From: Robertkochia solimangrovi
GTDB taxonomy: Bacteria > Bacteroidota > Bacteroidia > Flavobacteriales > Flavobacteriaceae
NCBI RefSeq assembly: GCF_007279655.1
Contig: NZ_QKWN01000001.1
Location: 620,001-684,000 of the forward strand
Length of the DNA stretch: 64,000 bases
Direction of reading: 5' to 3'
Numbering within the stretch: position 1 is the first letter of the stretch; every line of letters begins with the position of its first letter. Below, piece after piece: positions 9,513 through 17,545 of the stretch. Both the position numbers and the translations under genes were made by a program. The notes under the pieces are model-generated. The model worked only from the letters and a program-made list of their open reading frames with translations, made no database searches and was not told the DNA's origin.

Positions 9513-9514
9513 TC

Positions 9515-9694
9515 ATGTTTAAGTTTGTAAAAGACCACATGGCCACGATCGACGGTATTGAGATATATCCGATGATATCCCTGTTGATATTCTTCCTGTT
9601 CTTTCTGGTGCTTTTTTGGTGGGTATTCACCGCAAAAAAGGATTATATAAGCGAAGTGAGCAATTTTCCATTAGATAACCAGGAATACGAATAA
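9515..9694 (+). CDS. ccoQ: CcoQ-like small cbb3 subunit
   Basis: 59 residues: an MFKFVKDHMATIDGIEIYP lead, one membrane helix (ISLLIFFLFFLVLFWWVFTA, about residues 21-41), then a KKDYISEVSNFPLD tail. Size, topology and position between CcoO and CcoP match CcoQ/FixQ, which stabilises the complex. The start ATG is 2 bp after the ccoNO stop and the stop is 3 bp before ccoP, so it lies inside a tightly packed operon. Sequence similarity alone is weak; context carries much of the call. Confidence 0.85.
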   Translation: MFKFVKDHMATIDGIEIYPMISLLIFFLFFLVLFWWVFTAKKDYISEVSNFPLDNQEYE

Positions 9695-9697
9695 GCC

Positions 9698-10657
9698 ATG
9701 AAAGATTTCTCATCCTATTTAAGAGTAATGTTAATTGTCGGACTGGTAGTGATCGGTGCCGAATATTTGATCGATTCAGGGAATAAACCTGCATTTATAG
9801 AATATCCTGAAGTATTGCTTTTTATCGTATTGTTCACAATCACCCTGATCGGGATCGAGGTTATGTTGAATGCCATGAACAATATTTCCGAAGCGATGAT
9901 GACGGAAGAACAAAAGGCGATCTGGGAAGCCCGTAAGAAAGCTAAAAGTGCTAATGTATGGTATAAGAAGCTGTATCGCAAAATGACGGCTTCTACTCCT
10001 ATAGAAGAAGAGGGTGAAATCATTCTCGATCACAATTATGACGGGATCAGGGAACTCGATAATTCCTTGCCACCCTGGTGGCTCTATGGTTTCTATGTGA
10101 GTATACTCTTTGCAGCCATTTACCTGGTACGCTTTGAGATCATGGGAGGCCAAAATCAATTTGAGGAGTATGATACAGAAATGGCAAACGCTAAAATTGC
10201 CATAGAAGAGTATAAGAAAACCGCAAAGGATCTGGTAGATGTGAATACCGTAACGCTTTTGACCGACGCTTCCGACCTGTCTAAGGGGGAAACCATATTT
10301 CAGACTAATTGTATCGCCTGTCATATGCAGGATGGTGGAGGAGGAATTGGTCCGAACCTAACCGATGCCTACTGGATCCTGGGCGGTGGAATTAAAAATG
10401 TATTTCACACCATTTCTGAAGGCGGACGTGACGGGAAAGGTATGATCGCCTGGAAAGCGACGCTGAAACCCTCGGAGATCGCGCAGGTAGCAAGCTATGT
10501 GCTGTCACTTCAGGGAACCACTCCGGCTAATCCGAAGGAACCGCAAGGGGATATATGGGAAGATCCGGATGCACCTGCAGTAACAGTGGAAGGAGAAACA
10601 GCTGCTGAAGAACCGGAAACCACGGTTACAGATAGTGTTTCGGTGGAGTCTAATTAG
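9698..10657 (+). CDS. ccoP: CcoP cbb3 oxidase subunit III (single cytochrome c domain)
   Basis: 319 residues. Two N-terminal helices (residues about 6-22 and 33-57) are followed by a cytosolic basic segment, the CcoP N-terminal signature helix (SLPPWWLYGFYVSILFAAIYL, about 122-145), a helical linker and one cytochrome c domain with CIACH at 205-209 and GGRDGKGMIAW carrying the probable axial Met. Proteobacterial CcoP usually has two haem domains; only one CxxCH is present here. The C terminus is Pro/Glu/Thr-rich (about 280-319) and low complexity. It passes electrons to CcoO/CcoN at the outer face of the inner membrane. The extra first two helices are typical of Bacteroidota versions. Confidence 0.93.
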   Translation: MKDFSSYLRVMLIVGLVVIGAEYLIDSGNKPAFIEYPEVLLFIVLFTITLIGIEVMLNAMNNISEAMMTEEQKAIWEARKKAKSANVWYKKLYRKMTASTPIEEEGEIILDHNYDGIRELDNSLPPWWLYGFYVSILFAAIYLVRFEIMGGQNQFEEYDTEMANAKIAIEEYKKTAKDLVDVNTVTLLTDASDLSKGETIFQTNCIACHMQDGGGGIGPNLTDAYWILGGGIKNVFHTISEGGRDGKGMIAWKATLKPSEIAQVASYVLSLQGTTPANPKEPQGDIWEDPDAPAVTVEGETAAEEPETTVTDSVSVESN

Positions 10658-10689
10658 CAACAAATCATAAGGCTGCGAAGTTAATTGCC

Positions 10690-12114
10690 ATGACTGAACA
10701 ACAAGATCAGGAACATTTCAGGGATTCACTAGGTACGGTTACCAGCGAAGGAAAACGTGCCTGGGTCTATCCTAAAAAACCGAGTGGGAAATTCTATGAT
10801 TACAGGAAGTGGGTCAGTTATTTTCTGATCGCCTTTCTTGTATTGGCTCCATTCGTTAAGATCAACGGTAACCAGTTTCTGTTGTTTAACGTTGTAGACC
10901 GCCGTTTCAATATCTTTGGATTCCCTTTCTGGCCACAGGATTTCTATCTCTTTGTAATCTCTATGATCATCGGGGTGGTGTTCATCACCTTATTTACGGT
11001 AGCATTTGGAAGGATATTCTGTGGATGGATCTGTCCGCAGACAATCTTTCTGGAGATGGTGTTCAGGCGCATTGAATACTGGATAGATGGTGATCGTGGC
11101 GCGCAGATGCGACTGGCCAGACAGGAATGGAATGCAGAGAAGATCAGGAAAAGAACGATTAAATGGACGATTTTTTTTATTATTTCCTTTGTGATCGCGA
11201 ACATTTTCCTCGCTTACCTGATCGGTGGCGACCAGTTACTGGCCTATATGAAGGATGGCCCGGGAGCACATGCTACAACCATTGTTTCACTTTTGATCTT
11301 TACCGCGGTATTCTATTTCATTTTTGCATGGTTTCGCGAACAGGTATGTATCATCGCTTGTCCTTACGGAAGATTACAAGGGGTGCTCCTCGATAATAAA
11401 TCGATCGTGGTGGCCTACGATCACAAGCGTGGTGAAGCAGAGAACGGACGTAAAAAGTATAGAAAAGGAGAAGATCGTGAACAATTAGGTTTCGGCGATT
11501 GTATCGACTGTTCACAATGTGTGCATGTTTGTCCGACCGGAATCGATATCAGAAATGGTACACAACTGGAATGTGTGAATTGTACCGCTTGTATCGACGC
11601 TTGTGACAGCATCATGGAAAAGGTGAATTTACCCAAAGGTCTGATTCGATATGCAAGTGAAGATAATATCGAGAAGAAAAAAGGATTTCGTTTTACAGCC
11701 AGATTGAAAGGGTATACAGCGGTTCTGGTAATTCTAATCGGGTTACTGACCGGTATGCTATTCCTCAGAAATGATGTTGAAGCCACGGTATTACGGCTTC
11801 CCGGACAATTATATGAGCATAAAGGAGAGCATATCATCAGTAATGTCTATACCTTTAAAATCATCAATAAGACGATCGAGGAGATCGATGACGTAACCCT
11901 GAAGCTTATCGAACCTGAGGGAGATGTTAAAATGGTTTCCGGACATAGTATGACCGTGCCAGAACAGGGTATGGCCCAGGGCACACTTTTCATTGAGATC
12001 GATAAGGCCTTGCTGGATGGAGATAATACCAAGCTCAAACTGGGCGTGTATAGCGGAGATAAACTTATAGAAACAACTACAACCACTTTTCTCGGACCCC
12101 GTAGTTACCGTTAA
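10690..12114 (+). CDS. ccoG: CcoG/FixG cbb3 oxidase accessory Fe-S protein
   Basis: 474-residue membrane ferredoxin-type protein implicated in copper reduction for cbb3 assembly. Helices at about 35-55 (SYFLIAFLVLAPFVKI), 85-110 and 155-210 include the FixG motif GRIFCGWICPQT, and CIIACPYGR follows near 220-228. Two ferredoxin clusters are visible: C271, C274, C277, C281 and C295, C298, C301, C305. A further helix lies at about 340-360, and the C terminus is a periplasmic Ig-like FixG domain. All cluster cysteines are intact. The start is 32 bp after ccoP. Confidence 0.95.
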   Translation: MTEQQDQEHFRDSLGTVTSEGKRAWVYPKKPSGKFYDYRKWVSYFLIAFLVLAPFVKINGNQFLLFNVVDRRFNIFGFPFWPQDFYLFVISMIIGVVFITLFTVAFGRIFCGWICPQTIFLEMVFRRIEYWIDGDRGAQMRLARQEWNAEKIRKRTIKWTIFFIISFVIANIFLAYLIGGDQLLAYMKDGPGAHATTIVSLLIFTAVFYFIFAWFREQVCIIACPYGRLQGVLLDNKSIVVAYDHKRGEAENGRKKYRKGEDREQLGFGDCIDCSQCVHVCPTGIDIRNGTQLECVNCTACIDACDSIMEKVNLPKGLIRYASEDNIEKKKGFRFTARLKGYTAVLVILIGLLTGMLFLRNDVEATVLRLPGQLYEHKGEHIISNVYTFKIINKTIEEIDDVTLKLIEPEGDVKMVSGHSMTVPEQGMAQGTLFIEIDKALLDGDNTKLKLGVYSGDKLIETTTTTFLGPRSYR

Positions 12115-12144
12115 CAGTGGTTGGAAGAATTAAAATTTTATGTT

Positions 12145-12597
12145 ATGAAATTCAGAATTAATTGGGGAACCGGGATCGTTATAGCCTTTGTCCTTTTTAT
12201 TGGCTTTATCATGTACTTTGTGGTATTGGTCAACACCGACAGCAGTTATGATCACGATCTGGTTACTGAGGAATATTACAAGAAAGAACTCGATTTTCAA
12301 CATATGATGGAAAAAGAAAAGCGAGCACAGAAAGAAGGGATGGAGGTCACCTGGAACAAGGCAGAGGAAGGAATCTTATTACGATTCCCTGACAAGGTCG
12401 TTCCGGCCGGAGTAACCGGAAAAATTTATTTCTACCGCCCATCCAATAAGAAACTGGACTTTGAAGTGCCTCTTGCAGTTCAGGGTAGCACTGTATTGGT
12501 TCCCGGAGATAAACTGGTTGAAGGGCGTTGGAATATAACGGTGGACTGGCAATATGAAGGAGCTGAATACCTGACCACTGAAGAAATACGATACTGA
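12145..12597 (+). CDS. ccoH: CcoH/FixH family protein
   Basis: I take ATG 12145 (150 residues, MKFRINWGTGIVIAFVLF); the frame is open from a TTG at 12121, but that start would add eight residues with no support. One N-terminal helix (about 9-29) is followed by the conserved VTEEYYKKELDFQ segment and a periplasmic beta domain ending WNITVDWQYEGAEYLTTEEI. FixH/CcoH proteins act in maturation or stability of cbb3 oxidase. Its TGA overlaps the next ATG by one base, so the following gene is translationally coupled. Confidence 0.88.
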   Translation: MKFRINWGTGIVIAFVLFIGFIMYFVVLVNTDSSYDHDLVTEEYYKKELDFQHMMEKEKRAQKEGMEVTWNKAEEGILLRFPDKVVPAGVTGKIYFYRPSNKKLDFEVPLAVQGSTVLVPGDKLVEGRWNITVDWQYEGAEYLTTEEIRY

Positions 12598-13304
12598 TGT
12601 TGTGGTCTGCGGTCATATTTGGTTTTTTAGGGAGCATGCACTGTATAGGAATGTGTGGACCTATTGCCTTTATGCTGCCGCTCGATCATGATCAGCCGGT
12701 CAGAAAGTTCATTCAGATGTTCACCTATCATTTTGGGCGACTGTTAAGCTATGGATTTCTGGGCGTGTTGTTCGGATTTGTCGGAAAGGGATTTTTTATG
12801 AGTGGAATGCAACAGCGACTTTCAATTGTGATAGGTGTTCTGATGATCCTGACCATACTTTTACCATTGCGTCGCATCTTTGGTAACAGGTTAAGCAATC
12901 CTTTGAGTCGTATTATCAGTTCCCTGAAATCTCAGATGGGTAAAACCATCAGGAAGAAACGATTTCAGGCACTTTTTACCATGGGTATCCTCAACGGATT
13001 CCTGCCTTGCGGATTGGTGTATATGGCGTTGTTCGGTGCACTTGCCGTACATGACCCGGGTATTAGCGGAATCTATATGATTCTGTTTGGAATCGGCACC
13101 ATTCCCATGATGAGTGCAGCGGTCTATCTGGGGAATTTTATTTCGGTAAAAACCAGACAACGATTGCAAAAACTCATACCCGTCTTCGTAGTTCTGATCG
13201 GACTCGTTTTTATACTTCGCGGGCTAGGGCTTGGAATTCCCTATCTTTCACCGGCCGATATGAACCTTATGGTGAAAGCAAATCCCGAATGTATCGTTCC
13301 CTGA
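12597..13304 (+). CDS. TauE/SafE- or UreH-type membrane protein of the cbb3 cluster
   Basis: 235 residues, about six membrane helices in two halves, each beginning with a Cys motif: GSMHCIGMCGP (residues 8-18) and NGFLPCGLVY (about 132-141). These motifs are typical of the UreH_2/DsbD-like family often annotated as sulfite exporter; members next to ccoGH are regular in Bacteroidota cbb3 operons. The Met/Cys-rich first motif invites a role in copper or thiol traffic for oxidase assembly, which is inference. ATG overlaps the ccoH stop. The last gene of the operon, it ends in a small terminator convergent with hemN. Confidence 0.82.
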   Translation: MLWSAVIFGFLGSMHCIGMCGPIAFMLPLDHDQPVRKFIQMFTYHFGRLLSYGFLGVLFGFVGKGFFMSGMQQRLSIVIGVLMILTILLPLRRIFGNRLSNPLSRIISSLKSQMGKTIRKKRFQALFTMGILNGFLPCGLVYMALFGALAVHDPGISGIYMILFGIGTIPMMSAAVYLGNFISVKTRQRLQKLIPVFVVLIGLVFILRGLGLGIPYLSPADMNLMVKANPECIVP

Positions 13305-13330
13305 TACCCTGATCAGGATTCTTTTTCTTT
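13299..13330 (+). terminator. Terminator of the cco operon
   Basis: CCTGAT (13300-13305) pairs with ATCAGG (13312-13317), followed by ATTCTTTTTCTTT. The stem is short (6 bp) and includes the stop codon of the last gene. Confidence 0.5.
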
Positions 13331-13361
13331 AATCGTATGTTTATAATATTGAAAATTCCGA

Positions 13362-14729
13362 TCAGACGGTCATAGAAAATAGCTGTGTATCGGGTTTGTT
13401 TCGCTGCAGACGAAGGTCGAAAGCCATACAAATGTTGCGGACAAAGGCTTTTCCGATATCGGTTATGGTCAATTCGTTTTCTGAGATCTCGATGAGTCCG
13501 TCTTGCTGCATTTCTTTAAGTTTTGAAAGTACAGAAGGAAGTTCAGGAAATTGTTCGGCTTTGGTTTTCCAGGAGGTTTTCATCGCACACATCAGATTGA
13601 GTATATGTCTGCGGATCTTCAGATCTTCTTCAAGAAGCATGTGACCCCGATAAACCGGAATTTTACTTCTGGACACCAGTTCTTTATATTCATTGATGCC
13701 TTTAACATTTTGCGCGAAACCATTCCAGCAATCGCTGATACTCGAAGCTCCTAATCCTATTAGGATCCCTGTCTTAGAGGGTGTATAACCCATGAAGTTT
13801 CTGTGGAGTACTCCGTTTTTCATGGCGCCATACAGTGCATCTTCGGGTAGGGCAAAATGATCCATTCCGATCTCCTTATAATTGAGTTCTTCCAGTAGAA
13901 TCTTACCGGTTTCATATAATATGCGTTTTTCGGGTCCGGAAGGAATATCATTTTCATCAAAACCTCTTTGTCCGTTGCCTTTGATCCAGGGTACATGTGC
14001 ATAGGAATAAAAGGCGATACGTTCCGGCATAAGCGGAATAGTAAGATTCATAGTGTCGATGATATCACCCTTGGTCTGAAAAGGAAGTCCATATACCAGA
14101 TCATGATTAACTGAGGTGTATCCGATCTCTCTTGCGGTGAGAGTAGCATTCTTTACGGTTTCAAAGGTCTGTACCCGGTTGATCGCTTTTTGTACGATCG
14201 GGGAATAGTCCTGAACACCGAAGGAAACCCTTCGAAATCCAACATCATATAAAGCCTGAAGGTGATCTCTTGTGGTGTTATTAGGATGCCCTTCAAAACT
14301 GAACTCATATTGAGGATGTCTGTCTGCAAGCGCCAGAATACCGTTGATCAATCTGGAAATCTGCTCCGGGGCAAAGAAAGTAGGTGTGCCTCCGCCGAGA
14401 TGAATCTCGCGTATTAAAGGACGTTTATCAAATAATTCTGTATAGAGTTCCCATTCCCTGATCAGGGCATCGATATAGGGTGTTTCAACGGTATGTTGCT
14501 TTGTAATATGCTTATGGCAACCACAAAAGGTGCACAGGCTTTCGCAATACGGTAAATGTATATAAATACTTATGCCTTCCTCAGCATCTGAGGAGCGGAG
14601 TGATCTTTGGAAATTTGTTTCCCACAAATTCGAATCAAAAGTCGATTCATCCCAGTACGGTACCGTAGGGTAGCTTGTGTAACGCGGACCTGGGACATTG
14701 TACTTTCGCAATAACTCGTTGTTTGGCAT
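13362..14729 (-). CDS. hemN: Oxygen-independent coproporphyrinogen III oxidase (radical SAM)
   Basis: 455 residues. Converts coproporphyrinogen III to protoporphyrinogen IX without oxygen, supplying haem under low oxygen. The radical-SAM cluster motif is C62, C66, C69 in PYCESLCTFCGCHKH (the HemN-type extra CGCHK is present), then the GGGTPTF SAM-binding motif, GVQDYSPIVQKAINR and the C-terminal HemN domain. The extended N-terminal segment (KYNVPGPRYTSYPTV) is diagnostic of true HemN rather than HemW. Full length. The gene converges on the cco operon and carries the same operator type upstream, which places it in the same regulon. Confidence 0.96.
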   Translation of the reverse strand: MPNNELLRKYNVPGPRYTSYPTVPYWDESTFDSNLWETNFQRSLRSSDAEEGISIYIHLPYCESLCTFCGCHKHITKQHTVETPYIDALIREWELYTELFDKRPLIREIHLGGGTPTFFAPEQISRLINGILALADRHPQYEFSFEGHPNNTTRDHLQALYDVGFRRVSFGVQDYSPIVQKAINRVQTFETVKNATLTAREIGYTSVNHDLVYGLPFQTKGDIIDTMNLTIPLMPERIAFYSYAHVPWIKGNGQRGFDENDIPSGPEKRILYETGKILLEELNYKEIGMDHFALPEDALYGAMKNGVLHRNFMGYTPSKTGILIGLGASSISDCWNGFAQNVKGINEYKELVSRSKIPVYRGHMLLEEDLKIRRHILNLMCAMKTSWKTKAEQFPELPSVLSKLKEMQQDGLIEISENELTITDIGKAFVRNICMAFDLRLQRNKPDTQLFSMTV

Positions 14730-14748
14730 AATGTGTTGATTTAAAAAA

Positions 14749-14756
14749 CAAATCTA
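14749..14756 (-). promoter_or_regulatory. -10 element of hemN
   Basis: Minus strand TAGATTTG, an exact TAnnTTTG match, 19 bp before the hemN ATG and starting 29.5 bp from the operator centre. Confidence 0.65.
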
Positions 14757-14778
14757 TGCCGTTGTGAAAGTATAACAA

Positions 14779-14792
14779 ATGACAATTGTCAG
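14779..14792. promoter_or_regulatory. Candidate Crp/Fnr-type operator of hemN
   Basis: ATGACAATTGTCAG, containing the perfect dyad TGACAATTGTCA, centred 56.5 bp from the hemN ATG. Same pattern and spacing as at ccoI and ccoS. Confidence 0.7.
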
Positions 14793-14810
14793 GATGGAGA
14801 GAAATATGGG

Positions 14811-14948
14811 CTAGAAAACTTTAAACACGTATCCTAAAAGCCAATATAAAATAATGAATACCACAATGGTACCAATACAGCCGCAGCGGCCGCCTCCGAT
14901 TTTCTTAGCTCCCCACCCTGCAAGAATAGCTCTGATTAGTTTTTCCAT
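14811..14948 (-). CDS. Small Gly/Cys-containing membrane protein
   Basis: 45 residues: MEKLIRAILAGWGAKKIGGG, a short RCGCIG motif, then one membrane helix (TIVVFIILYWLLGYVF, about residues 27-42). I do not recognise a characterised family, but the compact amphipathic head followed by a helix and the absence of stops suggest a real gene. It lies 58 bp downstream of the DUF1328 gene on the same strand, so the two may be co-transcribed. Alternative: spurious ORF; the overall amino-acid pattern argues against it. Confidence 0.6.
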   Translation of the reverse strand: MEKLIRAILAGWGAKKIGGGRCGCIGTIVVFIILYWLLGYVFKVF

Positions 14949-15006
14949 AGAATTTTATTTGTCATTAACCGGTACAGGCTACCGGGAGATAATACATAAC
15001 TCAAAT

Positions 15007-15168
15007 TTATACACGTTTCTTACCGGTAACCAGAGAAACGATAAAAAGTACCAGAAAGATAAAGAACAGAATTTTGGCTATACCGGCAAAACTTTCTGAA
15101 ATGCCTCCGAAACCGAAAATTGCGGCTACGATAGCCAAGATGATAAAAATGATCGTCCAGCGTAACAT
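15007..15168 (-). CDS. DUF1328 family small membrane protein (YtjA-like)
   Basis: 53 residues, MLRWTIIFIILAIVAAIFGFGGISESFAG..., two membrane helices separated by the GFGGIS turn and ending LVTGKKRV. This pattern (MLRW..FL..A..A..FGFGGIA...AGIAKILF) is the DUF1328/YtjA signature, a family of unknown function found widely and often linked with envelope or stress conditions. Followed by the 45-residue membrane protein on the same strand. Confidence 0.85.
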   Translation of the reverse strand: MLRWTIIFIILAIVAAIFGFGGISESFAGIAKILFFIFLVLFIVSLVTGKKRV

Positions 15169-15507
15169 AATGTGTGGTTTTAGGTTAATAAATCACTTAC
15201 CTGCAATGTGATCATTCGCAGGTAAGTTAAAGGTAATCATGAAGTTACGAAAAATTGAGGAAAAACAGGTTACTATTGAAGCCGGTATTCACATCAGTAT
15301 GATTTCAAGATGGAAATATAAGATTGATACGTAGATGTTGTTGCTGTAGCCCAGTGGTTATTTTTGGAATTCATCATGAGTTATAGTTAACATTCAATGT
15401 GCTTCGCATTGTAGTATATATGTCTTAAATTCGTAGAACAGTTCATAATTCCCAAGCGATGACCTTCCGGAAGAACCAATCTGTTACGTATTTAAGCATG
15501 CTGAAAA
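15169..15507. other. Intergenic region upstream of pyruvate-kinase-like gene
   Basis: 339 bp between divergent genes. I see no gene, hairpin or clear operator here. It should contain the promoters of the DUF1328 gene and of the pyruvate-kinase-like gene, but no TAnnTTTG element is convincing. Confidence 0.5.
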
Positions 15508-17331
15508 GTGGGATACAACAAAGATAATATTGAGCAATTGTTATCCAGACTGGATTGGATAATTCAGGATCTGGAAACCGAGGAACCTTCCTTCAGAGAA
15601 AGTATAGATTCTGTGGCTCCCTGCCACAGGAAAAGTGCATTGAATCTGGTTCATTATACGACACTGAGAAAACATGATATCACGGAACTTCAACGCGGAC
15701 TTCGCAAACTCGGACTTACCGGGTTTTCCCATGCAGAAGGTCATATCAAATGGAGCCTCGTGCGAGCACGATTTATTCTGGAACGTTTCCTTAACGGTAC
15801 AGGAAGTGAGCCCGAAACCCGTGTAAATGTTGATAAGGCACATGAATTACTCACCGACCACACCCTATCATTGTTCGGCTCCAGAAGAGGGGGACGCAGG
15901 GTGCGGATCATGGTGACGCAACCCACAGAATCTGCCTTTGATTATGAATTGGTACATTCGATGGTGGAGAATGGAATGGATTGTGCACGGATCAACTGTG
16001 CACATGATGGGCCTGAGATCTGGGAAAAGATCATTGGAAATGTAAAAAAAGCTGCAGAAGAGGCTGGTAGAACGGTTAAGATCGCTATGGATCTGGCTGG
16101 TCCAAAGATACGAACCGGAATAGTCACTCCCGGTCCGCGGGTTATTAAGATTGGTCCAAAGCTGGATAAAAGGGGCCAGTTACTCGTTCCTGCAAGATTC
16201 ACCTTCGTGGCTGAAGAACATCATGATTCGTCTACTGCATTCCTGCCCGTTGACGGAAGCTGGTTAAAGAAACTCAGGAAAGGTGACAAGATCAATTTCA
16301 GAGATACCCGCGGTAAAAAGAGAAAACTTACCGTTCTCAAAGTTCAGGATGGAAAGGCCATAGCCGATTGTAAAAAGCAGTCGTATTTAGAATCCGGAAT
16401 ACGATTAAAACGAAATGGTAATTCATTCCAGACCACAGTTATAGGTGAGATACCGGCACTGGAACAATCACTAAAACTCAAGGAAGGAGATATACTTCGC
16501 ATTACAAAAGCAGTAACACCCGGCGAAAATGCAAAATTTGATGATCAGGGTAATCTGTTGGCTCCTGCTCATATATCCTGCCAGATGCCGGAAATTTTCG
16601 GAAAGGTAAAGCTGGATGAACCCGTACACTTTGATGATGGGAAGATTGAAGGACATGTACGTGAATCAACAGCGAATCATTTCGACGTAGAAATAACCCG
16701 TGCACGCATTGGAGGTGCCCAGTTGAAAGCGGAAAAGGGGATTAATTTTCCACAATCGGATCTTGGAATAAGAGGACTGACGGATGATGATGTGGAAGAC
16801 CTTGCTTTTGTAGTGAAACACGCCGATATCGTTAATTTCTCTTTTGTGAGCAGTAAGCAGGATGTCGAAGATCTTTTTGCAAAACTTAAAGAATATGATG
16901 CTATGCAAAAGATCGGGGTGATTCTGAAGATTGAAACAAAACCTGCTGTTGACCGATTGCGTACTATACTTCTGACCGCGATGCAGACCTGTGATGTGGG
17001 TGTCATGATCGCCAGAGGTGATCTTGCGGTTGAAACCGGCTGGGGACATATGGGACTGGTGCAGGAAGAGATCCTGGCAGTGTGCGGTGCAGCACATATT
17101 CCCGTTATCTGGGCGACTCAGGTGCTGGAAAACCTGGCTAAAAAAGGACTCCCGTCCAGGTCGGAGATCACAGATGCAACCGCTTCCCTGAAATCCGAAT
17201 GTGTGATGCTGAATAAAGGAACCTACATCAATAATGCCATACAATTACTGGATCAGATCCTGACGGAAATGGAAGAATATCGGGCTAAGAACGAGAAAAT
17301 GCTTCCGAAGTATGAAGGGTATATGAATTGA
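15508..17331 (+). CDS. Atypical pyruvate-kinase-like protein
   Basis: 607 residues from GTG 15508 (the only start after the in-frame stop at 15502; no ATG until beyond residue 130). Residues 1-125 are a helical N-terminal extension. From about 130 a pyruvate kinase (beta/alpha)8 barrel is visible: R161 and N163 in CARINCAHD, DLAGPKIRTG, catalytic Lys K474 in ILKIETK, the metal site MIARGDLAVE (R503-D505) and ATQVLENL. The B domain looks duplicated (LRKGDKINFRDTRGK near 250-265 and VHFDDGKIEG near 372-382). The C-terminal allosteric domain of classical enzymes is missing. It may convert PEP and ADP to pyruvate and ATP, but altered residues (Ala for the usual Ser in RLNFSHG) leave activity open. 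Confidence 0.8.
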   Translation: MGYNKDNIEQLLSRLDWIIQDLETEEPSFRESIDSVAPCHRKSALNLVHYTTLRKHDITELQRGLRKLGLTGFSHAEGHIKWSLVRARFILERFLNGTGSEPETRVNVDKAHELLTDHTLSLFGSRRGGRRVRIMVTQPTESAFDYELVHSMVENGMDCARINCAHDGPEIWEKIIGNVKKAAEEAGRTVKIAMDLAGPKIRTGIVTPGPRVIKIGPKLDKRGQLLVPARFTFVAEEHHDSSTAFLPVDGSWLKKLRKGDKINFRDTRGKKRKLTVLKVQDGKAIADCKKQSYLESGIRLKRNGNSFQTTVIGEIPALEQSLKLKEGDILRITKAVTPGENAKFDDQGNLLAPAHISCQMPEIFGKVKLDEPVHFDDGKIEGHVRESTANHFDVEITRARIGGAQLKAEKGINFPQSDLGIRGLTDDDVEDLAFVVKHADIVNFSFVSSKQDVEDLFAKLKEYDAMQKIGVILKIETKPAVDRLRTILLTAMQTCDVGVMIARGDLAVETGWGHMGLVQEEILAVCGAAHIPVIWATQVLENLAKKGLPSRSEITDATASLKSECVMLNKGTYINNAIQLLDQILTEMEEYRAKNEKMLPKYEGYMN

Positions 17332-17509
17332 AAATAAGCAACCTGTCTCCGGTTTATTAATTTGTGTAACAAAAGTGAAAGCCGGTTTAGAAAGGTTATT
17401 AAATTGAGAAATTCTTATATTATCAGTATGTAAAATGAAATTTATGCTAAAAATATAGGTAAAATATGACATTTTCATAGCTGATTTATGGTGGATTAAA
17501 AAATTAATA

Positions 17510-17517
17510 TATATTTG
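17510..17517 (+). promoter_or_regulatory. -10 element of the kdu/uxa operon
   Basis: TATATTTG, an exact TAnnTTTG match, immediately followed by the LacI-type operator, so the repressor would cover the transcription start. Confidence 0.75.
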
Positions 17518-17531
17518 TGTAATCGATTACA
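17518..17531. promoter_or_regulatory. LacI-type operator upstream of kduI
   Basis: TGTAATCGATTACA, a perfect 14-bp palindrome matching the LacI/GalR consensus TGNAANCGNTTNCA. It abuts the -10 and ends 14 bp before the kduI ATG. The likely ligand is the LacI-family product of 28391-29410. Confidence 0.8.
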
Positions 17532-17545
17532 TTAAAAATTGAACT

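Noticed and set aside
16666-17244. 192-codon minus-strand frame inside the pyruvate-kinase-like gene
   Set aside because: Lies opposite a well-supported enzyme frame; its residues (many His, Cys, Gln) reflect the complement of coding sequence.
17466-17479. ATGACATTTTCATA upstream of kduI, resembling the Crp/Fnr dyad
   Set aside because: Half-site spacing is one base short and the second arm is imperfect; the promoter is better explained by the LacI-type site.
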